64,000 nucleotides of DNA from an uncultured Bacteroidales bacterium (GTDB lineage: Bacteria > Bacteroidota > Bacteroidia > Bacteroidales > P3): the NCBI GenBank assembly GCA_900318835.1, contig ONLW01000001.1, positions 80,382 to 144,381 of the forward strand. The letters are read 5' to 3'. The translations under genes were made by a program, and so were the position numbers. Below are positions 17,031-25,027 of the stretch, in pieces; position 1 is the first letter of the stretch; each line of letters starts with the position of its first letter. The notes under the pieces are model-generated. The model saw only the letters and a program-made list of their open reading frames with translations, made no database searches and had not been told where the DNA came from.

Positions 17031-17064
17031 CAAAGATACACACTTTTTCCCATTCAGCAGCAAA
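17031..17064 (-). promoter_or_regulatory. Promoter of the MNT gene
   Basis: On the minus strand TTTG (17064-17061) precedes TATCTTTG (17038-17031) by 22 bases. The -7 box is about 20 bases before the ATG at 17009, which supports that start. Confidence 0.6.
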
Positions 17065-17211
17065 AACTTTTCAGCAGCCTCAGATGCGGGTTTGACGCCC
17101 ACATTCTCCAACCTATATTTTTTTATTATAAATACAATAAAATATATAAGCGGGCGTTATACATCTGAACATTTATAGATAATGGTTTAAAGATAAAAGA
17201 TAATAGTTATT

Positions 17212-18072
17212 ATGCAAGAAGAAAACAAAGGACTGGGGAACAACTACAACCACGAGATTTCACGTCGTTTCTTCCGCCGCTGGTGGAAGGTGCTGGTGGC
17301 AGCATTCGTACTGGGCATCATCGGCTCGGCCATCGCTGCCTGGAGCATCAAGCCGCTCTACAAGTCGTCGGCCGTCATCTTCCCCACCAACTCCAACCGT
17401 CTGTCGAAAGCCATCATGGGCTACCACTACAGCCTCGACTTCATGGATTACGGCATCGAGCGCGACTGCGAATATGCCATCCAGATTCTCAGCTCAAAGC
17501 GTATGCAACAAGCTGTCTGCGAGCATTTCAACCTAATAGAACACTATGGCATCCCCGCCGACCATCCGCACCGCATGTTCAAGCTCGACAAGCAGTATAA
17601 GAGCAATATCTCGGTGAAGCGCACCGAGTTTCTGGGCGTGGAGATCGGGGTACTGGACCAGGATCCACTGTGGGCTGCCGACATTGCCAACTACATTGCC
17701 ACAATGTACGACACGCTGTGCCACGAGATTCACCACGACCGCGCCCTCTCGGCCGCCGAGGTGATGGACGGCGTGTGTACCTCGATGGAGAAAGAAATTG
17801 ATTCCCTATCGAATCTGCCCAAAACGGAATGGCGCACCAAACTCATCGCCGACAAGTGCGAGCAGCTGGCCGACCTGCAGACCCGCGCCACCCAGACCTC
17901 TGTGGACAAAAACTTGGAAGTGAGCTATAAATACAGCGTCGACGAGGCTGTGCCCGCCGACAAAAAGGCCTATCCCAAGCGCCTGCTCATCCTCCTCGGC
18001 GGTAGCCTCGGCGCCGTGGTGGTATGCATCTTCGCCCTGCTCATCTTTGCCAAAAAAGAAGAGGAAAACTAG
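17212..18072 (+). CDS. Polysaccharide chain-length determinant (Wzz-like)
   Basis: This 286-residue inner-membrane protein has a transmembrane helix at about 27-48 and another at about 257-278, enclosing a periplasmic coiled domain. This is the Wzz/polysaccharide co-polymerase topology. The N-terminal motif EISRRFFRRWWKVLVAAFVLG and the first strand PLYKSSAVIFPT fit the family. There is no cytoplasmic tyrosine kinase domain, so it is the short form. It is followed by an O-antigen ligase/polymerase gene and would set the length of the glycan that enzyme makes. Its stop codon lies in the first unit of a 9-base tandem repeat. Confidence 0.82.
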   Translation: MQEENKGLGNNYNHEISRRFFRRWWKVLVAAFVLGIIGSAIAAWSIKPLYKSSAVIFPTNSNRLSKAIMGYHYSLDFMDYGIERDCEYAIQILSSKRMQQAVCEHFNLIEHYGIPADHPHRMFKLDKQYKSNISVKRTEFLGVEIGVLDQDPLWAADIANYIATMYDTLCHEIHHDRALSAAEVMDGVCTSMEKEIDSLSNLPKTEWRTKLIADKCEQLADLQTRATQTSVDKNLEVSYKYSVDEAVPADKKAYPKRLLILLGGSLGAVVVCIFALLIFAKKEEEN

Positions 18073-18122
18073 TATTTCCAGTATCACTAGTACTACTAGT
18101 ATTACAAGAAATACCAGATAAA
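18069..18122. repeat. Nine-base tandem tract (CTAGTATTT type), six units
   Basis: The stretch reads as six in-phase nonamers: CTAGTATTT, CCAGTATCA, CTAGTACTA, CTAGTATTA, CAAGAAATA, CCAGATAAA. The first unit contains the TAG stop codon of the wzz-like gene, and the last ends 7 bases before the next ATG. A tract of the same type occurs in frame inside rnr at 56057-56092. Confidence 0.75.
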
Positions 18123-18129
18123 AGAACAG

Positions 18130-19656
18130 ATGAAATTCTGGTTCAAGAAAAATATTGGCCTGCTGCTGGCCGTGATATTTACCCTGGTGTTCATCATCGC
18201 CGAGGGGTATGCATTATGGTTCAAGGGCGACGCCACCGTGGGACTCGTGCCGCTGGCGCTACTGGTGGTATGGCTCTTTGTGGTACGGCTGGAGACGGGA
18301 TTCCTCCTGATGACCCTCCTCACCCCTTTCGCCGTCAATATGGCCCTGCTGCCAGGCATGGAACTCTCGATGCCCGTGGAGCCCATGATGATACTCTTCA
18401 CATTCATCTTCTTCTTCCGCCTGCTGGCCACGCGGAGCTACGATCCGCGCCTGTCGCGCCACCCCGTGACGCTGCTGCTACTGGCCTCGCTGGCATGGAT
18501 GGCCTTCACCACCATAACCTCTGAGATGCCGTGGGTGTCAATCAAATACACACTGGCGAGAGTATGGTTCATCACGCCGTTCTTCTTCGCTGCAACGCAA
18601 TTCTTCCAAAACCACAGCCGTATCCGCCAGTTCTTCTGGGCTTACGCCATCGGATTAGGTGTGGTCATCTTCATCGCCACCACCAAAACCCTCGGCAACT
18701 TCAGCGACTTGCAGACGCTGCACCGCGTGATGAAGCCCTTCTACAACGACCATACGGCCTACGGCTGCGTCATCGCGCTTATGCTTCCGGCGGCCTTCTA
18801 TTTCATCTTCTCACATAGCATGAAAGGATGGCGCCGCGTACTTTCTTTGGCGCTCTTCGCCGGACTCTGTATCGGACTCTTTTTCAGCTACTGCCGCGCG
18901 GCATGGATCAGCGTCGTGGGTGCCATCGGTGTCTATGTGCTCGTCCGCATGGGAATGAAAGTCAAGTGGATGGTGATACTCTTCGGACTCGGCATAGGCG
19001 CCTTCTTCGTCTACCAAAGCGATGTGCTCTACAAACTCGGCAAGAACCATCAGGACTCCTCATACACCCTTGCCGACCAAGTGAAGAGCATCTCCAACAT
19101 CTCGACCGACGCCTCAAACCTTGAGCGGCTGAACCGCTGGGCTTCGGCTTTGCGTATGTGGAAAGAAGATCCCGTGCTGGGCTGTGGGCCTGGCACCTAC
19201 CAGTTCCTCTACGCCAGCTACCAACGCAGTTACCAACTCTCGACCATCAGCACGAATGCCGGCAACCTGGGCAACGCCCACAGCGAATACATCGGCCCGA
19301 TGACTGAGCAGGGAGTGCCGGGCGTAGCACTGGTTGCAATGCTCTTCCTCACCACCTTCGCCACCGGCGTGCGCGTCTACCGCACCGCTAAAGACCCCCA
19401 CACAGCTCGTATGTCACTGGCTTTCACGCTCTCCCTATTGACATATTACATCCATGGTGTCTTCAACAACTTCCTCGACACCGACAAGCTATCAGTTCCC
19501 TTCTGGGGATTCACCGCCGTCATCGTGGCCCTCGACGTCTACAGTGAAAAAAACAATTATTCCATACCAAATGAAAAAACACATACTGTACCTAGTGCTC
19601 CTGCTGACCTCAGCGGCCACGCTGACGGCCCAATCTCCCCTGACATTCAAGGTTGA
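18130..19656 (+). CDS. O-antigen ligase / Wzy-type polymerase
   Basis: This 508-residue integral membrane protein has about 11-12 hydrophobic segments and a large periplasmic loop near residues 300-390. The loop holds the WKEDPVLGCGPGTYQFLYAS motif and NAHSEYI, the conserved region of the Wzy_C/O-antigen ligase family. It would polymerise or ligate surface polysaccharide in the periplasm, with the Wzz-like gene just upstream. Its last ~35 residues form a polar tail read from DNA that also encodes the start of the next gene (86-base overlap). A TGA in another frame at 19545 suggests the original stop was bypassed by a frameshift. Confidence 0.86.
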   Translation: MKFWFKKNIGLLLAVIFTLVFIIAEGYALWFKGDATVGLVPLALLVVWLFVVRLETGFLLMTLLTPFAVNMALLPGMELSMPVEPMMILFTFIFFFRLLATRSYDPRLSRHPVTLLLLASLAWMAFTTITSEMPWVSIKYTLARVWFITPFFFAATQFFQNHSRIRQFFWAYAIGLGVVIFIATTKTLGNFSDLQTLHRVMKPFYNDHTAYGCVIALMLPAAFYFIFSHSMKGWRRVLSLALFAGLCIGLFFSYCRAAWISVVGAIGVYVLVRMGMKVKWMVILFGLGIGAFFVYQSDVLYKLGKNHQDSSYTLADQVKSISNISTDASNLERLNRWASALRMWKEDPVLGCGPGTYQFLYASYQRSYQLSTISTNAGNLGNAHSEYIGPMTEQGVPGVALVAMLFLTTFATGVRVYRTAKDPHTARMSLAFTLSLLTYYIHGVFNNFLDTDKLSVPFWGFTAVIVALDVYSEKNNYSIPNEKTHTVPSAPADLSGHADGPISPDIQG

Positions 19657-20839
19657 CATCCTTGGCCACGGTGAAATTCGCAAGGGCGGACTGAAAGACA
19701 GTTCGAACTATGACCCGCGTTTCCTTGTGAGCCGCGAGAGACTCATCACCGACTACCACGGCATCTCGGAAAAGGTGCGTTGGGACCTTCACCTCACCCT
19801 GCAGCACTCCACCATCTGGGGACAAAACGGCGGATTGAAGGTTTACGAAGGATGGGGCAAACTCAGTGGAGAAAATGGGTTCTTCCTGCAGGTGGGACGG
19901 CAGATACTGTCGTATGACAACGAGCGTATCATAGGAATGAACGACTGGGCCATGGCCTCTTTGTCGCACGATGCAGTACGCGGCGGCTATGAATATGGCG
20001 CCCACAAGCTACACATCGTAGCCACCTACAACCAAGACGGCGATGTGGATGAAACAGGCAGCAACTATTACAGCATCGGCGGGGCCCAGGTCTACAAGAC
20101 CATGCTCATCGGATGGTACCATCTTCAGCCAAAGGACTTCCCAGCTTCGCTTTCGCTGCTTTTCATGAATGTGGGCATGCAGTCTGGCACCAAGGGTATG
20201 GACGAGCACAACGAATACCAGCATCTTTTCGGCGGCTATGCCAAATTCGAGAAACCATGGCTAACGATTGAAGGCGAATACTATCATCAGGGAGGCTATG
20301 AGGAGCACGGCTTGCCCATCGATGCCTGGATGGCGGCGGTGAAAGCCTCCTGGAGCCCCATTGACCTTCTCGGCATCAACGCCGGATACGACTATCTAAG
20401 CGGCGACGACCAATACAATGTCCCCGCCAGCGGCTCCCTCGGACTGACACAGCACAAGGAGGTGAAAGGATTCAGTTCCATCTGGGGATCGCACCATAAG
20501 TTCTACGGTGCCATGGACTTCTTCTACATCAGCACCTATTTTTGCGGCTTTACCCCGGGCTTGCAGAACCTCTACGCCACCCTTGATCTCCATCCATGGA
20601 AGCGTCTCGACTTCAGCCTCGGATACCACTATTTTGCCATAGCCACCCATCTGAAAAACATGGACCGCACCCTGGGACACGAGATTGAAATCATGGCCGA
20701 CTTTACCATCAGCAAAGAGGTTTCCCTCTCAGCCGGATTTTCCTATATGACCGGCAATGAAACCATGGAGAAACTCAAGCGTAGCACCGACGACACCCAC
20801 CTCACCTGGGCCTGGATCGATTTGCAGTTCAGAAACTAA
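19571..20839 (+). CDS. Outer membrane beta-barrel protein, alginate-export-like
   Basis: This 422-residue protein starts MKKHILYLVLLLTSAATLTA, a clear signal peptide, which fixes the start at 19571 although the frame is open further upstream. The body is beta-rich. The stretch FLQVGRQILSYDNERIIGMN followed by DWAMASLSHDAVRG resembles the alginate-export/porin group. It ends in the aromatic-terminal strand WIDLQFRN. It follows the polysaccharide ligase gene and overlaps it by 86 bases, so a role as an exit channel for the glycan is possible but unproven. Confidence 0.75.
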   Translation: MKKHILYLVLLLTSAATLTAQSPLTFKVDILGHGEIRKGGLKDSSNYDPRFLVSRERLITDYHGISEKVRWDLHLTLQHSTIWGQNGGLKVYEGWGKLSGENGFFLQVGRQILSYDNERIIGMNDWAMASLSHDAVRGGYEYGAHKLHIVATYNQDGDVDETGSNYYSIGGAQVYKTMLIGWYHLQPKDFPASLSLLFMNVGMQSGTKGMDEHNEYQHLFGGYAKFEKPWLTIEGEYYHQGGYEEHGLPIDAWMAAVKASWSPIDLLGINAGYDYLSGDDQYNVPASGSLGLTQHKEVKGFSSIWGSHHKFYGAMDFFYISTYFCGFTPGLQNLYATLDLHPWKRLDFSLGYHYFAIATHLKNMDRTLGHEIEIMADFTISKEVSLSAGFSYMTGNETMEKLKRSTDDTHLTWAWIDLQFRN

Positions 20840-20846
20840 TGAAAGG

Positions 20847-22631
20847 CTATTCGTCGCTAGTGGAGGAGATGAAGCGGCGATAGGCACTGAAGGTGTTGGC
20901 ACGGGAAAGGAAGCCGAGGTAGCGGCTGTCATCATCGATGACCACAAGATTGTAGCGGTCACCAATACGGAATTTTTCAACCACATCGGTCAACGTATCC
21001 GACGAACGGACGATGTCGCCTTCGGAGATGGGGTGCATCAAGTCGTCAACAATCACAGTGTCATACAATTCCGGACGGAACATAATCTTCCGGACATCAT
21101 CAAGAGCCACAACCCCCAGAAACCTGTCGTCATCCGTCAACACCGGAAAGATGTTGCGGCGCGAGGTCTGGATAACCTCGACAAGATCGCGCAACGTATT
21201 GCCACTGCGTACAATAACAAAGTTGGTCTCAATGAGGCGCTGCATATCCATAAGGTGCCAGGCGGAAGCATCCTTGTCGTGTGTCAGCAGATCGCCCTTC
21301 TTGGCAAGCTTGCGGGCATAGATAGAATGACTCTCGAAAGGGCTGACACACAGATAGGTGACAGCCGAAGCCACCATCAAAGGCACCAGCAGCTGGTAGC
21401 CTCCTGTGATGTCGGCAATAAGGAATGTGGCCATAAACGGCGCATGCATCACGCCCGTCATCACCGCAGCCATGCCCACAAGGGCGAAATTGGCCGTATC
21501 CTGCTCAGGCAGCCCCATTTGGTTGCACGCCATTGCCACAAAATAGCCCGAAAGACCACCCACGATGAGCGAGGGACCGAAGGTGCCCCCCACGCCGCCA
21601 CTGCCGATGGTGGAGGCTGTGGCCACAGCCTTGAGCATGATAAGCAGAAACAGCACCACAAGGATAGCCCAAGGATCACTCGCCAAAGAGCCATATACCG
21701 TATTGACAAACAAGCTACTACTGTCGCCATGAAGCAGTTGGGTGAGCATGCCGTAGCCCTCGCCGTAGAGCGGAGGAAAAAGATAGATGAGCAAACCCAA
21801 CACCACACCGCCGACAGCCATCCTCACCCATGGTCCGCGAATGCGCGCAAAAAGCCCTTCCACCTTGTCGGTAGTCCTCAGGAAATAGACCGACACCAAG
21901 GCGCAGAAGACGCCAAGCACAATATAGAAAGGCAGTTGCGAGAGACCGAACTGCTGCGTCACCTCGAAGTGGAACTGCACGTCGGTCCCCATAAGGAAAT
22001 AGGCCACCGTGGCCGACACCAGAGCCGAGATAAGTAGCGGCAATGCCGTGGTAGCGCTTAAGTCAAACATGAAGACTTCGAGCACGAACATGATGCCCGC
22101 AAAGGGAGCCTTGAAGATGCCTGCAATGGCACCTGCCGCTCCACAGCCCAGCAGGATGCGGACGCTCTTAGGACTCAGGCGGAACCAGCGCCCAATATTG
22201 GAGCCGATGGCTGACCCGGTAGAGGCTATCGGGGCCTCGAGACCCACACTGCCACCAAAGGCCACAGTGAGCGTCGAGGCAATGAGCGAGGTGTACATAT
22301 TCTTGCTCGGCAGGCGCGACTTGTTGCGGCTGATAGCCAGCAGCACCGATGGCAACCCGTGACCAATATTGCCACGCACTATATACTTCACAAACAAGAC
22401 AGTAAGTAAAATGCCAACCAACGGAAAAAACAGCATAACAACATTGCCGCCCAGCGGGGTCAGCGCACCCATACGCGTCACCACCAGGCCTGCGTAGTGC
22501 ACCAAGGTCTTCAGCGCCACGGCCGCCAGACCCGACAGTACACCCACCGCCACAGCCAGCAGAAGCACCGTACCGTGCTCGCTCATGTGGCGCAGTCGCC
22601 AACGATGGATTTTGCCGTATAGTCTCATCAT
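20847..22631 (-). CDS. CLC-type chloride channel/transporter with two CBS domains
   Basis: This 594-residue protein is made of a CLC membrane domain (residues ~1-430) and a C-terminal pair of CBS domains (~450-590). Selectivity-filter-like motifs are visible: GHGLPSVLLA (first, replacing GSGIP), GGSVGLEAPIASTGSA (GxxxEAP, with the gating glutamate) and GSGGVGGTFGPSLI. The CBS motifs VPVLT/IFPVLTDD and YNLVVIDD are present; they probably bind nucleotides. I chose ATG 22631 (MMRLYGKIHRW) because the longer frame (from 22658) would read through a dispersed repeat. The stop lies 7 bases from that of the convergent barrel gene. Confidence 0.93.
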   Translation of the reverse strand: MMRLYGKIHRWRLRHMSEHGTVLLLAVAVGVLSGLAAVALKTLVHYAGLVVTRMGALTPLGGNVVMLFFPLVGILLTVLFVKYIVRGNIGHGLPSVLLAISRNKSRLPSKNMYTSLIASTLTVAFGGSVGLEAPIASTGSAIGSNIGRWFRLSPKSVRILLGCGAAGAIAGIFKAPFAGIMFVLEVFMFDLSATTALPLLISALVSATVAYFLMGTDVQFHFEVTQQFGLSQLPFYIVLGVFCALVSVYFLRTTDKVEGLFARIRGPWVRMAVGGVVLGLLIYLFPPLYGEGYGMLTQLLHGDSSSLFVNTVYGSLASDPWAILVVLFLLIMLKAVATASTIGSGGVGGTFGPSLIVGGLSGYFVAMACNQMGLPEQDTANFALVGMAAVMTGVMHAPFMATFLIADITGGYQLLVPLMVASAVTYLCVSPFESHSIYARKLAKKGDLLTHDKDASAWHLMDMQRLIETNFVIVRSGNTLRDLVEVIQTSRRNIFPVLTDDDRFLGVVALDDVRKIMFRPELYDTVIVDDLMHPISEGDIVRSSDTLTDVVEKFRIGDRYNLVVIDDDSRYLGFLSRANTFSAYRRFISSTSDE

Positions 22632-22645
22632 TTTTTCTTTCCGTC

Positions 22646-22674
22646 CACCCTTTCCCAAGGGGGCTAAGGGGGTG
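22646..22674. repeat. Short G/C-run repeat upstream of the CLC gene
   Basis: The stretch CACCCTTTCCC-AAGGGGGC-TAAGGGGGTG is an imperfect palindrome in the 5' leader of the CLC gene. It resembles short G-run repeats common in Bacteroidota intergenic DNA. It explains why the open frame extends past the real start codon. Confidence 0.45.
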
Positions 22675-22695
22675 TTTCTTAAAAAAATTGAAATG

Positions 22696-22703
22696 CAAAG
22701 ATA
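22696..22703 (-). promoter_or_regulatory. -7 box of the CLC gene
   Basis: TATCTTTG on the minus strand matches TAnnTTTG and lies 65 bases upstream of the ATG at 22631. The -33 region is AT-rich without a clear TTTG. Confidence 0.5.
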
Positions 22704-22752
22704 CGAAAAATTATTGAATTGCGTTATTTATAAGTAAAAAATAACATTTATT

Positions 22753-23769
22753 ATGATTAAGAGGAATCTTTTTTACGGTACACTGGCCATGCTGGCCATG
22801 TCTTCGTGCGTCTCCCTCAGCGAGCACGAAAGCCTTAAAACCAAATATGACCAGACGGCCAAACAATACAACCTTACCCGTCAGGAACTTGAAGAAATCA
22901 AGGAGGAGAACGCCGCTCTCACACGCCAAAACAACGCACTGACAAGCGAATACGGTGAGCTTGCCTCGTCGAAGAACCGCTGCGACCTCACCGTCGACAG
23001 CCTCAACCGTCGCATCGAACGCCTCCGCCAGCACTACGACACCACCATGGAGAACTACATGCAGGAAGTCGCTGGCAAGAACCGTGACCTCAACCGTGCC
23101 CAAAACCTCCTCACCGCACGCACCAAAGAGCTGAACGACAAGGAAGAGGAGCTCCGCATCAAAGAGCAGCAATTCGCCGAACAGCAAGAGAGCTTCCGCC
23201 TGCAACGCAGCGAAATGATTGCCAAGCAGGCCGAACTCGAACGCGAGGAAGCCGCCACGCGTGCCCAACTCGAAGCCAAGGAGCACGAACTCGAGGCCGT
23301 CCGCAACTCCGTCACCAACGCCCTCATAGGCTTCGCCGACAAGGGGCTGAAAGTGGAGACCAAAGACGGCAAAGTGTACGTCTCGATGGAGAACAAGTTA
23401 ATGTTCCCCTCGGCCAGCTGGACGGTCTCCAAAGAGGGCGCCAATGCCATCAAGGAACTGGCCAAAGTGCTGGAGCAGGACACCACATTAAACATTATGG
23501 TTGAAGGACATACAGACAACGACCCCTACCGCGGCAATACAGCCGTCAAGGACAACTGGGACCTCTCGGTGATGCGCGCCACCGCCATCGTCAAGTTGCT
23601 TCTCCAGCACGGCCCCGGCATCGACCCCACCCGCATCGAGGCCAGCGGCCATGGTGAGTTCGCCCCCAAAGCCGACAACAGCACAGCCGAAGGCAAAGCC
23701 GCCAACCGCCGCACCGAAATCATCCTCAGCCCCAACCTTGACAAGCTACTCCGCCAGATGGCTCAATAG
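22753..23769 (+). CDS. OmpA-family lipoprotein with long coiled coil
   Basis: This 338-residue protein has a lipoprotein signal with cysteine 19 (LAMSSC). A long coiled coil runs from about residue 30 to 195 (repeated ELEEIKEENAALTRQNNAL-type heptads). A C-terminal OmpA/MotB peptidoglycan-binding domain follows, with VEGHTDNDPYRG, NWDLSVMRATAIVKLL and RRTEIIL. It should tether the outer membrane, where it is lipid-anchored, to the cell wall. A palindromic repeat and then the terminator of the convergent gene follow it. Confidence 0.88.
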   Translation: MIKRNLFYGTLAMLAMSSCVSLSEHESLKTKYDQTAKQYNLTRQELEEIKEENAALTRQNNALTSEYGELASSKNRCDLTVDSLNRRIERLRQHYDTTMENYMQEVAGKNRDLNRAQNLLTARTKELNDKEEELRIKEQQFAEQQESFRLQRSEMIAKQAELEREEAATRAQLEAKEHELEAVRNSVTNALIGFADKGLKVETKDGKVYVSMENKLMFPSASWTVSKEGANAIKELAKVLEQDTTLNIMVEGHTDNDPYRGNTAVKDNWDLSVMRATAIVKLLLQHGPGIDPTRIEASGHGEFAPKADNSTAEGKAANRRTEIILSPNLDKLLRQMAQ

Positions 23770-23780
23770 CCACGAATCTC

Positions 23781-23872
23781 CCTTCCAACACCCTGTCAAC
23801 ACCTACCATGGTAGGAGATGGGTAGGTGTTGGGTAGGAGATGGGTAAGAGTTGAGTAAGAGTTGATAGGTAG
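23781..23872. repeat. CTACC palindromic repeat, copy R3
   Basis: The centre CCATGG is at 23806-23811. The right arm carries the ordered units GGAGATG, GGTAGGTGTTG, GGTAGGAGATG, GGTAAGAGTTG, AGTAAGAGTTG, and ATAGGTAG. The left arm (CCAACACCCTGTCAACACCTACC) is shorter. It lies between two convergent genes. Confidence 0.8.
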
Positions 23873-23938
23873 AGCACGCTTATTGTCAGGCATTTGTATA
23901 ATGCAAAAAGAGCCCTATTTTTTTCTCACATCAAAAAA

Positions 23939-23983
23939 GGCGCCGTGCATTGCACCTCCCATAGGAGCATAACGCACGGCGTC
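23939..23983 (-). terminator. Terminator-like branched hairpin of the methyltransferase-like gene
   Basis: CGCCGTGC (23941-23948) pairs with GCACGGCG, enclosing a small inner stem CTCC/GGAG. On the minus strand it is followed by TTTTTTGATG, so it can end transcription of the gene at 24103-24657. Confidence 0.65.
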
Positions 23984-24102
23984 GTAAAAAAATGAGGGGT
24001 CTGTTTATCTTCCCGTCACTCCAAAGTACATGGTATAGGGACGATAATCAGCATATTATGATAATTACGGTTCATCTCTTTCATTATCTTTTTCTTTGGT
24101 AA

Positions 24103-24657
24103 CTATACCACCCAGAGGGTCGAGGCCGTTCGAGCCATGTAGCGTCCCAGCCAGGGAATGCGCTGTGCCAGTGGCGAGAGACACTTTCCCGCGTCGGAGA
24201 GGCGGTCCCAGGTGTTCAGCGGCTCGCTCCGCCAGAGGTCGGTCTGTACCTCCCGCAACCCCTGCTCGCGGCATTCGTCCTTCAGGCTCGCCAGCACGTC
24301 CTCTCCCCCCTGCAGATCCACCACCACCATGACACTCCCACCCGGAATCAGCAACCCTCTGACATACTGAATCATCTGCGATATTTCATCCTCATCTAGG
24401 TGCTCGACAGCATAGTATATCGCCACCAGATTGTACCTTCCCTCCACCGTCTCGGGCAAGTGCTCCAGACTGTCGGCCTCACGGATAGGTTTCATGTATC
24501 CAATGGCATTGCAGATGCGACGTCTACCCTTCTGCCCGAAAGCCACGGTCAGCATGCTGCTTCGCTTGGGGAACGTCCCGCAGCGTTTCATGTGCCGCAG
24601 GTATCCCTCACAGATGTCGGTATCGCTTTCCGTGATAAAGAGTCTGTCGTTTGTCAT
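24103..24657 (-). CDS. Methyltransferase-like protein, SAM-binding region weak
   Basis: The 184-residue product has a central segment YNLVAIYYAVEHLDEDEISQ followed by a helix and a GLLIPGGSVMVVV strand. This is the pattern of the post-motif II/III region of class I SAM-dependent methyltransferases. The N-terminal part lacks a recognisable glycine-rich motif I, so it may be degenerate or a diverged relative. I chose ATG 24657 (MTNDRLFITES) because a -7 box lies 34 bases upstream. The preceding frame would overlap the promoter. Role unknown. Confidence 0.55.
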   Translation of the reverse strand: MTNDRLFITESDTDICEGYLRHMKRCGTFPKRSSMLTVAFGQKGRRRICNAIGYMKPIREADSLEHLPETVEGRYNLVAIYYAVEHLDEDEISQMIQYVRGLLIPGGSVMVVVDLQGGEDVLASLKDECREQGLREVQTDLWRSEPLNTWDRLSDAGKCLSPLAQRIPWLGRYMARTASTLWVV

Positions 24658-24690
24658 TTTTCTCAATCCTTCGGGTTCTGTTTCGGACGG

Positions 24691-24698
24691 CAAAGATA
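24691..24698 (-). promoter_or_regulatory. -7 box for the methyltransferase-like gene
   Basis: TATCTTTG on the minus strand; a TTG lies 20 bases further upstream. It supports the chosen start at 24657. Confidence 0.55.
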
Positions 24699-24941
24699 CA
24701 TACAATTAAGCGTTTGTACAATAGCTTACACAAAAAGTTTAGTGTTTTTACACAAACAGTTTAGAAAAAGGGCAAAAAGGGGGTATTACGTGACCAAAAA
24801 TCGAGTTTTCCGAGACCAAAAGTCGAATTAGAAAATTGCAAAAAAGTCCACCACAAAAGTTAAAAAACAAAAAATAGGCCCCATTTTTTCGGAAACTTAA
24901 GGAAAAGATGTTTTTTCCATTTTCGATTCATTTTTTTTGTG

Positions 24942-24949
24942 TATCTTTG
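24942..24949 (+). promoter_or_regulatory. -7 box for the M28-like / gld operon
   Basis: TATCTTTG matches TAnnTTTG and lies about 80 bases before the ATG at 25028. The -33 region is TTTTCG-like. This is the only clear promoter before the long plus-strand gene run that ends at rimO. Confidence 0.6.
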
Positions 24950-25027
24950 TATTTGCGTCTCGCTTTCTCGCGGACATATAATATATTTGGAATCAATATT
25001 ATAAATAAAATAATAATATAATAAATT

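Larger units (their letters stand above)
24658..25027. other. Divergent intergenic region with two opposing promoters
   Basis: This 370-base AT-rich gap separates two divergent genes. It holds a minus-strand promoter (TATCTTTG, 24698-24691, with TTG about 20 bases upstream) and a plus-strand -7 box at 24942. I see no hairpin, repeat of the CTACC family or small gene in it. There is a short direct repeat, GACCAAAAATCGAG and GACCAAAAGTCGAA, near 24792-24827. Confidence 0.6.
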
